Under the pieces are notes generated by a model. It was given only the letters and a program-made list of their open reading frames with translations. It was not told the origin of the DNA and searched no databases. From assembly GCF_027943255.1 (NCBI RefSeq), contig NC_072893.1, positions 87,489,784 to 87,553,783 of the forward strand: 64,000 bases of DNA. The letters run 5' to 3'. The stretch comes from Anastrepha obliqua (taxonomy: Eukaryota; Arthropoda; Insecta; Diptera; Tephritidae). Both the position numbers and the translations under genes were made by a program. Below are positions 33,086 to 45,168 of the stretch, piece by piece. Position 1 is the stretch's first letter; each line of letters starts with the position of its first letter.

Positions 33086-33546
33086 TTATACAAGGTGGTG
33101 CAAAAGTAATGTTTGTTGTCGGTTGTTGTCGGCAAATATCACGCAATTTTTTTTCTGATTCAAACAAAAAAAATTATACTAATTATTTTGGTCCATTATC
33201 CAGATTGAACATGCTTAAGATTTAATCTTAAGCGTAATCGTAGTATGATTAAGATCATTCACTAATTCGTTCGAAAGAAAATAATTTCATTCATACTTCG
33301 ACGTTACATGTACATTACTACTGTCAAACCACCATATTTGTTTTATACCAAGTAGCTCAATTTAATCTGAATTTACAGTACAGTGTAGCCCGTCGTTTGT
33401 TTTCGCGCCACTATCAGCCGAACGCACGACTCAATGAACAAAAGCGTACGAGCTGAGTAGCAGCGACACACGGACAGGTTCCAAACTTCTTTGTTTATTC
33501 TTGTAAATGTTTTACTCGACTCAGTTCATGCTCTTACTAATTTAAA
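33086..33546. other. single MITE end, otherwise unassigned
   Basis: CAAGGTGGTGCAAAAGTAAT at 33093 resembles the ends of the MITE at 29003. No partner end was found. The sequence at 33380-33540 is GC-richer and could be a 5' region of the unidentified coding relic that follows. Confidence 0.35.
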
Positions 33547-34383
33547 ATGAGTTATCCAGATTTTTATAACGCATACGTCAAAAGATACGTCTATAAGGCG
33601 AAGAAGTCCTGCCACAACGATGTGATAAAATTATGAAATACCTCGAAGCAAAAATTCCCGAAGAAAGAAGAGTTAATACATTACATTAAACATGAGATTG
33701 AACGGCTTCTCAGGGAATCCACTGAGAGAAAAGTTCGGTCTACTTTAGCATTCCTTCAAAAGGTAGGTTAAATATATATGTTTTTAAGAAAATACTTTTT
33801 TATATAAAGTTTATTGTTACATTTAATAGCATAAAAAAAAACTGAAACAGTGAAATTCTTGATAAAATATGCTAAAATCATAACTACAAAATATTAGCGC
33901 GGTCATTTCCTTCACTGTTTTCACATAATTCAAAATCAGTGGATGAAGCTATGTCGAACACTACACCATCTAACGTACGTCCCACTCCAGAACAAGATAC
34001 TATGAAGAAACAGATTGCTAAGCTGCATATGGAGCTTGACCTAAGTGCTGCAGCGCACGCCGGAGTGATCTGCATATGATTCTTCACGACAGTTTTCTGC
34101 CACCTCAATACCCTATCACTCAGGTTGATGGACGTTTGACAATTTCGGACTTTAAAGAACATGACGAGCTAAGCAAGCGCATATGTTCCGCAAAGTGCCA
34201 CCCTCACGGATTGTCACAAGACGAGCTAATGAGTTACTGTGCGCAAGCGTCAACGGCTTAGAGTGGTTAGATAAGAACAAAGTTGAAGGAGCAGATGATT
34301 TTACTGAAAATCATATGGACATGTTGGTCCCAATAGTCTCTCTTGAAACCGCGCATGATTCTCCATGGACTGAATTAGAGTAG
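33547..34383 (+). pseudogene. unidentified broken gene or element
   Basis: Coding-like segments in one direction: MSYPDFYNAYVKRYVYKAKK, then past an in-frame TGA EELIHYIKHEIERLLREST and LAFLQK followed by a donor-like GTAGGT. After about 110 AT-rich bases come SVDEAMSNTTPSNVRPTPEQ, TMKKQIAKLHMELDL (short coiled coil), QYPITQVDGRLTISDFKEHD and, in a shifted frame, KVEGADDFTENHMDMLVPIV and SPWTELE before a stop. I do not recognise the family. The pattern suggests a domesticated or mobile gene with introns that has since decayed, or a real gene read poorly because of frame changes. Confidence 0.35.
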
Positions 34384-34959
34384 ATATTTTTTATTAATCG
34401 CAGTAGTTACGATTATGTCTTCTATTGTTAAATTTTTATTACACTTATAACTCTCAGCAATATTGATTACTAGTCTTAAATAGTCGTAAATAAAAGCACG
34501 GAGCAAATTTTTTTTTCTTTTTACAATAACAATCCAACGCGTTTACATAAGAAACCCACATTTTGAAAAATCTCACGTGAGATTGGGGGATGGGGGAGGG
34601 GGTTGAATAAAATCTCACGACATCTCACCAGGGGGGGAGGGAGGTACAGAAAATATAAAAAAACACCTCACGTAATTTATGGACGCCCCCAAACGAGTCT
34701 AAGTACTGACGCTACACAGCTGAGGACAATGGCAGACAAAATGCTAAACCACGAAAAACACACAGCCATTCGTCGAAATTCAATGAAAGCAATAAAAAAG
34801 AGAATACCATTTTTTGTTTTTTTGTAACTTCTAGGTCTAGTGCTTCCTTTTCTCGAAAAAAATCTCCCCTTAATAGGCGGCAGCATTACGAAAAATCGCC
34901 ATACGCCCTATGAAAATGTTTTGTGTTTCATATGAGGATATTCCAAGCAGGATTGCACT

Positions 34960-35130
34960 CTACCACACGTATCTTCTTATTCTTTTATTGTCTCTTCCGG
35001 TGCCCCTCACGGCAGTATTTTGAGCCCTTTGTTCTTTATAATTTTCATTAATGACATCTGAATGTTTTCATTTATCTAGGGTTTTATTATTTGCAAACGA
35101 CTTAAACAATTTTAAAACTACATTAATACC
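34960..35130 (+). pseudogene. LINE reverse transcriptase fragment
   Basis: Reads SGAPHGSILSPLFFIIFIND (the SGVPQGSxLGPLLF..IND block) and, after a shift, LSRVLLFANDLN (LLFADD with Asp to Asn). Short and decayed. Confidence 0.65.
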
Positions 35131-35555
35131 TATCTGATTCATATGTTCAATCTCCAACCAGGCCTCAACAACGCCAGGACGTTGGTGTGATAAGAATCCA
35201 CTTCCACTAAATCTTAAGAAATGTTCTAATGTGTCATTTCCTAAGTCTAAACATAGGTTTGCATTATAAAATTTAAATTCATTACAAAGCAGAAAAAATA
35301 TACACTTTCGATATACAATATGTATATATCTTCGCATCAGAGCGCATTCACATACCTCGAAAAAATCTTCGGAGTAGTGATTTATTTTTCCTAGAGCGGA
35401 TTAGAACTGTTTACGCCTCGAATGTATCTTTGATTAGAATATTGAATGAGTTTAACCAGATTTGAAGTTCTTTGCCCTTTGATTTATTGCTATCTAAATA
35501 TAATTTCAAAGTATCACTCAATAAATTTTTTAAATAGTTTAAATAGAAATATCCA
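35131..35555. other. no gene recognised
   Basis: AT-rich, with no recognisable repeat ends. The minus-strand frames (89 and 98 codons) resemble nothing I know. Confidence 0.35.
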
Positions 35556-35592
35556 CATATATATATATATATAATATATATATATATATATT
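35556..35592. repeat. (AT)n microsatellite, SINE tail
   Basis: About 37 bp of alternating AT with one interruption, lying at the 3' end of the minus-strand SINE. It probably grew from the SINE tail. Confidence 0.85.
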
Positions 35593-35838
35593 GTATATAA
35601 TTGGCGCGTACACCCTCTTTTGGGTGTTTGGTTGAGCTCCTCCTCCTATTTGCGGTGTGCGTCTTGATGTTGTTCCACAAATGGAAATACACTCGGAGGT
35701 TTGCCATTGCCTGCCGAGGGGCGACCGCTATTAGAAAAATGTTTTTATTAATTTTGGTTTCACCGAGATTCGAACCAACGTTCTCTCTGTGAATTCCGAA
35801 TGGTAATCACACACCAACCCATTCGGCTACGGCGGCCG
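35593..35838 (-). repeat. tRNA-derived SINE, second long copy
   Basis: Minus strand: CGGCCGCCGTAGCCGAATGG, B-box GGTTCGAATCTC, CGGTCGCCCCTCGGCAGGCA, then AGGAGGAGGAGCTCAACC, CACCCAAAAGAGGGTGTACG and CGCCAATTA. It is better preserved in the 3' half than the 19129 copy. Target duplication not evident. Confidence 0.85.
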
Positions 35839-36013
35839 ACTGTTACAAATTCTGTTAGTTTTATGTAGTCTATAAGAAACATTGTATTTCTAGATTTACT
35901 GAATGAATAAATTAATAAATTAAATATTAAATATAATAAAATTGAACGATTGCTTACATTTTTTGGAACAATTAAAGTACAACTATGGATGGCGGCTGCC
36001 ATATCTATTATCT

Positions 36014-36160
36014 ATTTGCAGGCAATGGCAAATCTACAAATATATTTCTGTCAAATGTAGGTTTCCCCATTTGTGGAAAAACATCGAAACGTACACCACA
36101 AATAACAGGAAGTGCTCGTCAGGCACCCAATAAAGGTATAAGAGGCAATTATATGCATAT
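36014..36160 (+). repeat. SINE fragment
   Basis: Matches the 3' two thirds of the SINE from GCAGGCAATGGCAAATCTAC through ATTTGTGGAAAAACATCGAA to AAGAGGCAATTATATG, in plus orientation. The tRNA-like head is missing. Confidence 0.7.
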
Positions 36161-36632
36161 GTACGTTGACGAACTTGTGTACGCAGATAAATTAAAGTCA
36201 CTCGCACTTTTTCCCGGGCAGAGGGCAGCATTTTTAGAAAAGAACACGCAGCCCTATGCATGTGCTGAGAAAAGAACAGGAAAATTGGACAGTCCTGGTG
36301 CAGCGCAGAATAAATGCGGCATTATTACGATACAAGGATACGCTATTAGACATTCGCACAAGTTAGATCCTGATCTCCCACTTCGCCAGTGTCCAACTTA
36401 GATTCGCTATCATTAAGTGCGCTCTTGGAACTCCCAAGAGAAGTGGTTCAAAAGTCACAGCATAAACCTCATTTTCATGCAAGTCTATCCATCTATTTTA
36501 TAATTTATTTATTGTTCGACTTTCTTAAAATAAACATTACATTTCCTTTTTAATCATTAACATTAGAACGTACGACAGTGACACTAGGTCGTTTGTCGGA
36601 AGAAAAAAGAAAAAACAAAATCTTACATTTTA
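36161..36632. other. unassigned
   Basis: A plus-strand frame (KTSKRTPQITGSARQAPNKG onward, ending before 36402) runs out of the SINE into GC-richer DNA (LFPGQRAAFLEKNTQPYACA). I cannot assign it. The remainder may be the 3' UTR of the LINE on the minus strand. Confidence 0.3.
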
Positions 36633-36907
36633 CATATCGTCCCCTTAGTATAACAATAGCCTATGTGCTCATAGGCTATTATTTTTTTATTGAATTTTTT
36701 AATTCTCCATCGTCGATTTTATACGTGGTCAAAATTTTGTCAAATTCTAGTTCCACAAAGTGGGTCAAAACGTCAGTCAAAAAATGATAAATATTTACAG
36801 ACATAACGAGATTTGAGTGAGAGCTACTTTCGACAAAAAGTTTGAAATTCATTCTCTCAAAACATCAAAAAATTTATAGGCTATTTTAATACTAAGGGGA
36901 CGATATG
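36633..36907. mobile_element. PIF/Harbinger-like MITE, 275 bp
   Basis: TTA on both sides (36630-36632 and 36908-36910) fits the 3-bp TWA duplication of PIF/Harbinger elements. Inverted ends CATATCGTCCCCTTAGTAT continue to AATAGCCTAT, about 32 bp with two mismatches. The left end also has a small internal hairpin (AATAGCCTAT...ATAGGCTATT). It lies 11 bases past the stop codon of the adjacent LINE ORF. Confidence 0.85.
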
Positions 36908-36918
36908 TTACTATGGTA

Positions 36919-38375
36919 CTATGTATTGAATTCGCTTAAAATCAATTTTCTATATTCTATAGCACCAGTGATGAACTTAAATAAGTTATTATATCCAGAA
37001 GGGCCAACACCATTTAAAATGTCTATGATTTCATCTCGGTTTAAACTATATTTTCCAAAAAATCTTTGACGAATTCTTTTAAGTATCGGGCATTTTCCTA
37101 AGAAATGTGTGATGTCTTCTAATTCATTTAAGTTACATAAAGTGCAATTTAAATCCCTTTGGCTTCCCAAGTATATTAAATCACATCTGGCTTTCATAAT
37201 CCATATAATTTTATAGATTCCAGTATTATCGTTTAAATAGCTTTTGGCGTTGTTATGGTCTAATTCCTTATATAATCGGGTGCTTGGGTGTGCCCTTTCC
37301 CATAAAGTTCGAATATTCGAATCATGAAGATTTTCTATTATTGAAATTATATTTCTATTCCACTCTCTTTTATTTGAAGTGCCCCAGTTACATGTTATAT
37401 TTAACTTTTGTGCTAGATTACTAATTTCTTCAACCCAAAATATCTGTTTTTCTAAAATCTTTTTTGATAGTATATAAGACAATCTATTATCATCATATTC
37501 AAATAACGTTTTGAATATATATTTTAAGTGAAGCTGCAGTGTATACAAATGAAAACTTGGAACATTTGTCTCCAAGAGAATGCAATAAGATGGCGTATTA
37601 CTCGGGAGATGAAGTACCCTTTTTAAAAAATAAAATTGAATTTTGTCTACTTCTTCAAACAACGAGTTTCCTCATACCTGAGCAGCATAACTCTGGATAG
37701 CTCTAGTCACCGCTAAAAACAGTTTCCATTTTGCCGACAACTTAATTTTATTTTTACTAAGAAATGTGCACCAAGTTGCATTTATGCTGTTTTTCGCTAG
37801 AACATTTCTATTTTCTATATGTTGCTTGAAACTGAGTTTTGATGTTAGCTTTACACCCAAGTAATTATATTCATTCGTTATTGGTATAACTTCGCCGTGA
37901 AAAAACCACTTTTCATTTTCTGCTATTCTACCGCCTCTCCGAAAAATCATTAAAGCTGACTTAGATAAGTTTACTTGCATATTCCACTTATCGCAGTATT
38001 TTTCTAAGTTGCTTATCATTTTTTGAAGGGCACTAACCTCATCTGCCAATATGAGGATATCGTCAGCATATAATAGCAAACGGATATTTAAATCATCTAT
38101 AAAGAGTCCCCCCTCCAAGCAGTCGTGCAGGTCATTCAAGTAAAGAGCAAAGAGCAAAGGTGAAAGCAGGCACCCTTGCTTTACTCCTGACGATATTTTG
38201 AATTTTTCACTCATTTCATCTCCCACTTTTACTATCGAACATGTATTTCTGTAATAACTTTCAATAAAGTTTGCCATTTTGGTGGAGATTCCTATTTCAT
38301 GAAGCTTGTATAGCAATAGTTGTCTAGGGACAGTATCAAAAGCGGCTTTGAAGTCCACAAAAAACGTGTACGTGT
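36919..38375 (-). pseudogene. 5'-truncated LINE reverse transcriptase with a single stop
   Basis: Reads without frameshift from FFVDFKAAFDTVPRQLLLYK through KISSGVKQGCLLSPLLFALY, RLLLYADDILILADEVSALQ (catalytic YADD), MQVNLSKSALMIF, SYAAQV, one TGA at 37672-37674 (a Trp codon is expected there), then EEVDKIQFYFLKRVLHLPSN and a C-terminal cysteine/histidine motif (CTLCNLNELEDITHFLGKCP). It stops with TAG after LILSEFNT. About 478 codons are open apart from the TGA, so the insertion is young or was recently constrained. The 5' part of the ORF and ORF1 are missing. The clade is not certain (jockey-superfamily-like). Confidence 0.88.
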
Positions 38376-38379
38376 ATTA

Positions 38380-39690
38380 TTACTAAATATATTATTATAA
38401 TTATTGATTCCGTTTCACGCAGGGTGTTAGGGCAGGCGATTATTATTAAAAATTGATATGACGCGTTATTCGTATTTTTTCACTTAGATAAGGAGTAATG
38501 AACCTTTAAATAGCCTACGTGCATTTGCAAAGCATTTATTTGCTTACGTGTGAAAAAAGCATTTGAACTTAATTAATTGCGTGTTTTCTATTTTCTATTA
38601 GCACAAATATTTATTAGAATAGCTGACTCACTGTTATAGCCGACCTGAACTAATTTTTAGGTTTGTTTGTTTGGCTTAGCCGGCAATGTAACGGAATTCT
38701 GCATGAAAAACAAAAATATTGGTAATAATATAGAAACATTTACATAAAAACCAGTTAATTAATTATAATTGTCCGTCGGTTATGCACATAAAATATTTTA
38801 ATAGCGAATTGAAAACTTTTTACACACATACATACATAAATTACATCAAGTCGGAAACGAATATTTAACATTTATTGTATTGTCTAGTAGAAACAGTAAT
38901 GCCAGTAATGACACTGGATATTAAAAATTTAAATTCGAAAAAATAACATAGAGTTTTCTAATGTTATAGTGTGAGCGATTTTTATTATGAACAACGCATT
39001 ACAAGCACGTGAGAAAAAGCGTATTTTCAATCGCAATTTCAATGAACGTACAGAGTACGAAACACGAAGACATAGCAGAACTAGGCAATAAATAACAAAT
39101 CACAAGCGGTAAATAGGAGTTGGATCTACGTACTCGGAAATTACATGTACATGTTTTTAATAAAGTGCTTTACATTTGTTAAGAAAAGTTTGCGTCAGAC
39201 CTTAAGCACTACAATACATATGTATGCACACCCATATGCACTAATATACATTTGATAGCAATTATCGGCATTTTCCAGCTTAATATTCTAATTCGTATTT
39301 AAAAAAAAGGAAGCAGACTGAATAAGCCACACAATTACTCTCTTAATACATAATCTACAGTTATGAAATATTTACATACATACATATATTACAACAACAC
39401 CTATGGCTTTGCAACTCTGATTTAACGATTAATTTTGAGAATTATAGAACGAACGTCAAAAGTAAAAAATTACACAAAAACGAGTAAAGACTCTAACAGC
39501 CGTAACTAAGAATCCTGTCAGCGTCAAAGAACTTTCATAAGGAGCCCCGTGCACATACGGATCATAACACAATAACATGGCTTTAGTGCCTTGAAATTGG
39601 AATTTTCAATTTTGGCACAGTATTAAGATTTGAAATTACGAGAAAACATACAGAAAAAGAATGAAAAAGTTAAAAAAAAAATAGCTCACA
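38380..39690. other. no gene recognised
   Basis: AT-rich with CATA repeats. No coding segment or repeat end recognised. Confidence 0.4.
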
Positions 39691-39692
39691 TA

Positions 39693-40903
39693 TTGAGTTG
39701 GTGAATAAGTTCATTGCGTTTTTCTATTTTCTTTTACTCCACGACGATTTGTTTACCGTTTGGCAAAGGTTAAGTATTCATTCGATAAAACTATTTCTGC
39801 TCTACTTGTATTTTGAGTTATTTAATTTTTTATTAGTTTTTAGGCTTATAAATGGAATCTCCAGGAGGCAAAAATCAACATTTTCGACACCTGCCTTCTT
39901 TGCTTTTCATCGAGGTCAAAAAGTTGCGGGAGAAGCCCGGAACTTTTGCAACGTGTACATATGGAGAAGGTGTCATAGGCGAGTCTACAGCACGGAAATG
40001 GTTTGCAAAGTTCAAAAATGACGTCAATGGCACGTCCCGCGGCGAATTCGATGAAGAACGTATCAAATCACTTCTGAAGGAAAACGCTCGTTAAACCAGT
40101 CGTGAATTGGCGGAAAAAATTAACTGCGATCATAAAACGATTAATCTATTACCTTCAATGGGATTTACCGAGCTCAACGAAAAAAACAAAGAAAGTCGTC
40201 TTCAAATTGCTTCTCAACATCTCACCCGCCATCTAGCAACACGCGGTCATAAACAGCGCTTTTGCACCGAATCTCAGATGAGAAATGGTGCGTTTACATC
40301 AATATGAAGCAAAGAAAGGAGTGGGTGAATAGGTGGCTACAGGAGGTACGCCAACGGCGAGAGTCAAGCCCGATCTTCATCCAAAGAAGATCATGATATA
40401 TGTTTGGTGGGGCTGAGAGGCTATGGTGCACTCGGATATGCTCGAAAAGATTGCCACGGTCAACAAGGAGTTTTATATTGCCCAGCTACATCGCGAGAAT
40501 GAGACTATTCGACTGAAAAGACCATACTCCTTCATGCCAACGCCAAGCCAAATGTTGCCCAAGTCGGCAAGCCGCACTCCAAGAGCTCGAATGGGAGGTC
40601 CATCAGCAGCCGCCGTATTCTCTGGACTTTGCACCGACCGATTACCATATTTTCCACTCCCTGTCAAACCAAATGAAGGGTGTTACCTTCGATAATAAAG
40701 AGATCCTTAAAAACTGGCTCAATAACTTCTTTGACACCAGACCAGGTGATTTTTGTCGGAACGGCATCAACAAATTGGTCGAGTGGTGGAAGAGGTTGTA
40801 AACAGCAACGACGAATATGTAATTGATTAACTTATTGATATAATTATTGTTTTTTGTTTAAAGAAAAGTTTTCGGTAAAAAAGCTGCTTATTCCCCAACC
40901 TAA
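39693..40903 (+). mobile_element. mariner element (mauritiana-type), full length but degenerate
   Basis: TA on both sides; ends TTGAGTTGGTGAATAAGTTC and (reverse complement) TTAGGTTGGGGAATAAG. The transposase is readable in pieces: GEGVIGESTARKWFAKFKND, SRELAEKINCDHKTINLL, SMKQRKEWVN-type block, MVHSDMLEKIATVNKEFYIA, ALQELEWEVHQQPPYSLDFA then PTDYHIFHSLSNQMKGVTFD, FFDTRPGDFCRNGINKLVEW. The PPYSxDxAPTDY block is the third Asp of DD34D mariners. Several stops and shifts. Confidence 0.9.
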
Positions 40904-41202
40904 TATTTAAGTTGGAGGCGCACTGCAACAAGCCAACGTTAGAAAACCCTATGGTCAACGCTCCAATTTAGGAATAGTTGTAAGTTTAGGAGGGACTAAA
41001 CTTTATACATGGCTGAAGAGTAGATAACTGCGTACACGTTCCCTTCAGATATCTCAAATTTCGCTTGGCTGAATTGTTGCACCGAAAGACCTCGACTAAG
41101 AAAAAAACAAAATTGTAATTATTTGGGAGGTAAACGTGGCTTTTGTCACATTTATTTAAATATTTCGTTCAGTTTGGTAAGACTAAATGCAGTGTAAGTG
41201 TA

Positions 41203-42250
41203 CGAGGGTTGCCTTTTATATTTGGCGCCTTTGCAACACTACGTGTGATGAATTGCAATTCGATATTTTTATAGAAAAGTTTGGTGATTTTCAGCCTAAA
41301 CTTACATATAACTTTTTCACTTACGAACTTTATTTGTTTTTTTTTTTCAGTGAGTTGAAAAATTCATCTCGCCCAAAGGATGGAATTAATTTGTAAAAAT
41401 ATTCCTGCGATGCTTTATTATGATTTTCGACGTGGGTATCGAGACAGACGTGTATTGATCAACTTATTTCGACTTTTGGAAGCACCACACTTAACCACTA
41501 AAACGTTGATACAACGAGTCCTAACGTAGCCGTGGATCCTTGCAGGATGGATTTCGTGAAGGCCGTCCAAAAACGGTTGATGTGCCAGAAACAATCGTTG
41601 TTGTGCGTCAATTAACAACGCAAGTGCATTATGTGACATATCGCCAAATAGGGACATACGTAGGACAAGCACGCATTTAATATTGAGTGAATATTAGGGT
41701 GTCAAGGAGATTTGTTCTCATTAGATGCCGCATAATTTAGCAATTGCCCAAAAAAGGACCCGTGTCGATTGGTGTAAAGCAATCTTGAAGAAATTGAGCC
41801 GCAGTGATTCAAAGCACGTCTATAACATTGTAGCAGATGGCGAATTTTAGATCTCTGCATATGAGCCGAAAACAAAACAGCTTAATCCAACAAAAGTTGT
41901 TCACGAAAGAAGTAGCTCAAAGCAGATGGTCGCCTGTTTTGGTACACAAACATTTGTTTGTCAGAAATTTTTGGAGAATTAAGGAAAACCAACCGCCGAA
42001 GACGATTAATCCTTCACTGAAACAGAGTGAGGTCTCACGTATCGGCTCACACAAAATGGTTTTTAATGATCCAGCTGTAGATTTAGTACCTAATGATTTC
42101 TTCTTGTTTCCGAGCATCAAAAATAAAACGCGAGATCAACACCTGAAGAAACTGTTGAATATCCACAAGGGCTGTTATATTATCAACATGCATCTTGTAC
42201 AAATTATCTGGACTGGCCGGTGGAATGTAACTAGCACAGACGTAAAGATT
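41203..42250 (+). pseudogene. mariner transposase relic (SETMAR-like type)
   Basis: After TA at 41201, ACGAGGGTTGCCTTTTATAT is a typical left end. The broken transposase follows: MELICKNIPAMLYYDFRRGY, TKTLIQRVL, DGFREGRPKTVDVPET-like block, LRRTSTHLILSE, AIAQKRTRVDWCKAILKK-like block, AENKTA, EIFGELRKTNRRRRLILH and PAVDLVPNDFFLFPSIKNKT. The right end was not found. Confidence 0.8.
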
Positions 42251-42645
42251 TGATTTCCCTGCACTCGGATGCCAAGCTGATCCAGAAGGGAGGAGTCCTC
42301 GTTGTTTAAATGCACTAGCGATGATCGATACTGATGTCAAACAGCTAATAAAACGCCTCCACCCCTTGACAGTCCTGTTTTTTAGGAATCTCGGTCTTTC
42401 CGATAAAAAGATTCGAATCAAAGTATTCATTTTCATCAAATTCAGCATTTAATCTCAACATTTAACCAAGTCTCTCAGATTAAGTAGAGCCTTAGAATTA
42501 GTTCTAAGTTCGGAAACATTTTGGAAATAATTTCTAAGAGAACTAGAAAGAATTTCTTTGGGCACCGCATCTGTTATAGTTTTACTAGCACAGAAGCTTC
42601 TTTCCGAAAAAACTCGAACGATCGTACAATCACATCAGTAAGTCA
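42251..42645. other. unassigned
   Basis: A GC-richer stretch at 42255-42380, then AT-rich DNA. No family recognised in the 121-codon minus-strand frame that crosses it. Confidence 0.3.
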
Positions 42646-42960
42646 TAATGCCGAATTCAGAAGAATATCATAATGTGATGCCGGGATGCTTAGCTTAAAA
42701 TTAATTCGCTTTAATGTTGAACCATCCACATCTTTTTTCAAAAGCATATGGCAAGAAATCAAACTTGAATCGATTGACGTGTGCTTCGAAACGTAAGATA
42801 CGATTCTATCAGCAGTGACAGAATTCGCAAAAAATGAAAGGTGAAGCCATTTCACGCGCCATGTGACCTTCAATTCACGATTCGTATTACTGCCTTGTGA
42901 TTTCCTACTGGGATGTTTGTCAAATTTTATCATTGCCCTTTTTGGCAATAGGAGCAAAGT
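42646..42960 (-). pseudogene. LINE ORF1 (gag-like) fragment
   Basis: Minus strand reads WLHLSFFANSVTADRIVSYV, SKHTSIDSSLISCHMLLKKD and VDGSTLKRINFKLSIPASHY, then DILLNSAL. This fits the conserved C-terminal part of gag-like ORF1 proteins of insect LINEs, from memory of that family. No reverse transcriptase is adjacent. Confidence 0.5.
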
Positions 42961-43189
42961 TTGCCGTAGAAGAAGACTGTGTTTTCATTACTGGGCGCAA
43001 AATGTCAGAAGCAATCCTCGTATGCCAAGTTTGGTGGAGTTTGATAAAGAAGTTTCATAGATATTGGGTATGGGAATAAGTTTCCGGCCTTTCTTAGCAA
43101 AAGTTACGAATTATTTAAACAATTATAATAAATAATACATGATATTATGTGAAGTATGTATCACAATGGACCTGCCGAAGGTCTAAGTG

Positions 43190-44060
43190 TGCCTTACGAC
43201 AACCACCCTACCCTACCTATGTGAAGTATGTGCCATTGGAAGCTAAAACTTTACTCCACTTTTCAGTGAGCATACGGATTCCTCTGACGAAAGATTCGAG
43301 TTCTTTTGACTTAATCTATTCATTGAGCCAGTTTGCGAAGCTCTCGTAAGAAGTGAACCGCTCTCCAATAAGGGCTGGCTGCATTCATCGGAACAGATGG
43401 TAATCCGAAGGTGCGACGTCTGGGGAATACGACGGATGGCGCAAGATTTCCCAATTCAGTCCCTCTAAATATTTCTGAACGGATTTAGCAACGTGTGGCC
43501 TGACGTTGTCTTTCAGCAAAATCTGTTTGTCATGCCTACCGTCCTATTCGGGCCGCTTTTCTTTGAGATCTCAATTCAAATGCATTAGCTACAGCCAGCA
43601 ACGATCGCCAGTGATGGTTTCAGATGGTTTAAGGAGTTCATAATAGATGACACCCTTCTGATGCCAACAGATGCACAACATAACCTTTTATAATACATCC
43701 ATTTTTCATCGCTTGTGGCGATGGGATGCAGAAAACCTTTTCTTTTCTATAATTCGAAAACATCTCACACGTCACCAAACGTCTCTAGATATTCCTCTCC
43801 TTCAATTGATGTGGCACACAGTTACCTGCATTCTGGACCATTTCCATCGCGTGCAAACGTTTACCAACCGTCGGTCTGTCAACATCCTGCTCTTTAGGCA
43901 TATCATCAAGGGTTCGACATGCGTCTTCATCCAATAATTGTTGTAAAGGGTTTTTCAATTGGCGCGGGTCGATTTTGGCGCCCTGTGGCAGCCATTTTGT
44001 TTTGGTGACATCTGTCAAATCTTTTGTTTATTATTCAGTTGTTTATGCCAAATCACCATA
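43190..44060 (-). pseudogene. mariner transposase relic (irritans-type)
   Basis: Minus strand: LKNPLQQLLDEDACRTLDDM, VDRPTVGKRLHAMEMVQNAG, NCVPHQLKERNI, then broken blocks to ILLKDNVRPHVAKSVQ and HPSYSPDVAPSDYHLF, and a C-terminus with EKWSKVLASNGTYFT near 43250. Multiple stops and shifts. Ends not resolved. Confidence 0.8.
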
Positions 44061-44069
44061 GCAAGTTAC

Positions 44070-44275
44070 ACGATTGAACAGCACGTTCAAATGATAAAAC
44101 TTTGTTATCAAAATGAGTGTTCAATAACGCAAACATTGCGCGCATTGCACCCATTTTTCGGTAGACGTGGTGGCCCTTCCAATTTCTTATGGCCCATATT
44201 GAACCATATGGACCTAGACCTAATAATGAAGCATGACTTCCCGCAAATGCTGTCATGCGAATAGACGAACGTAGG
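44070..44275 (+). pseudogene. rosa-like element fragment, internally deleted
   Basis: Reads IEQHVQMIKLCYQNECSITQ, TLRALHPFFGRRGGPSN (start of the helix-turn-helix), then joins directly to FLWPILNHMDLDL, which in complete relatives lies about 170 residues later, just before the second catalytic Asp. The join therefore marks an internal deletion. Confidence 0.65.
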
Positions 44276-45168
44276 CATTTTTGACGTCAGATAAAAAAGG
44301 ATCTTTACACTTCAAACGAGTGCGATTGAGACATTCAAATCACCAGTACATATATTACTAGAGCGAACACAAAAATTGTATCAGCAGCGACACCTCTTTT
44401 ACGAGGGCGGAAACTTATTCTCATACTCAATATATTTTCGAAATCAGGTTGAGCCACACCCATTTGAAAAAAGTTGGAAATAAAAAGAAGTTCTTAAAAA
44501 CATCCCGCATACAAAATTTAAGCAAATTCGCCTTACTAAATAATATTATATAATAAAATGTCTTATATTTCACATTTTTGGAAATTACGGTTATACAGGA
44601 GGGCGTGGTTAGCTGCCGATTTTACTCATTTTGAATACCAACCTTCCTTGGAGGACGTGCAACATAAGTGCCAAGTTGAGTTCAGATAGTTCAATTTCAA
44701 TTCGAGCTATCGTGTGAACGAATGGACGGACATACATGGCTAATTGGTTTCTCTTGCCATTCGGTATACATATGCCGTATGTCGAGCTCTCTTATCGATT
44801 CTGTTAGGTTATTACGAACAACCTCTATACGAATAAAGTTATAATACGGTTAGTGCGCTCGGGTAGAATGAACGCTGATAGCTGATAAGAACTCTGGAAG
44901 CGTGTCACAGTCGAAACATTTTTTGAGATAATGATCACTAACACATCTGGTTGTGCATTTTAATTTACTGTATCAATGAGTAGATTAAATATGCCAATCT
45001 ACCCCGATTTTTTTATTTATGTATTTATTCTAACATACAACCACAAGTTGTTACATTGTTCGACCTTTGACCTACTAGATAGCACATGTCGAACTGAAAG
45101 TAACAATTGAACCTTAAATTATTATATAGAAAGGAGTAGTAGTAAAGGGTAAGGAATAGAATATAAAG
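44276..45168. other. no gene recognised
   Basis: Contains a dispersed motif (GGGCGTGGTTAGCTGCCGAT, TCATTTTGAATACCAA, GGACGGACATACATGGCTAA) related to one near 59170. These look like remains of a widespread transposable element that I cannot name. Confidence 0.35.
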
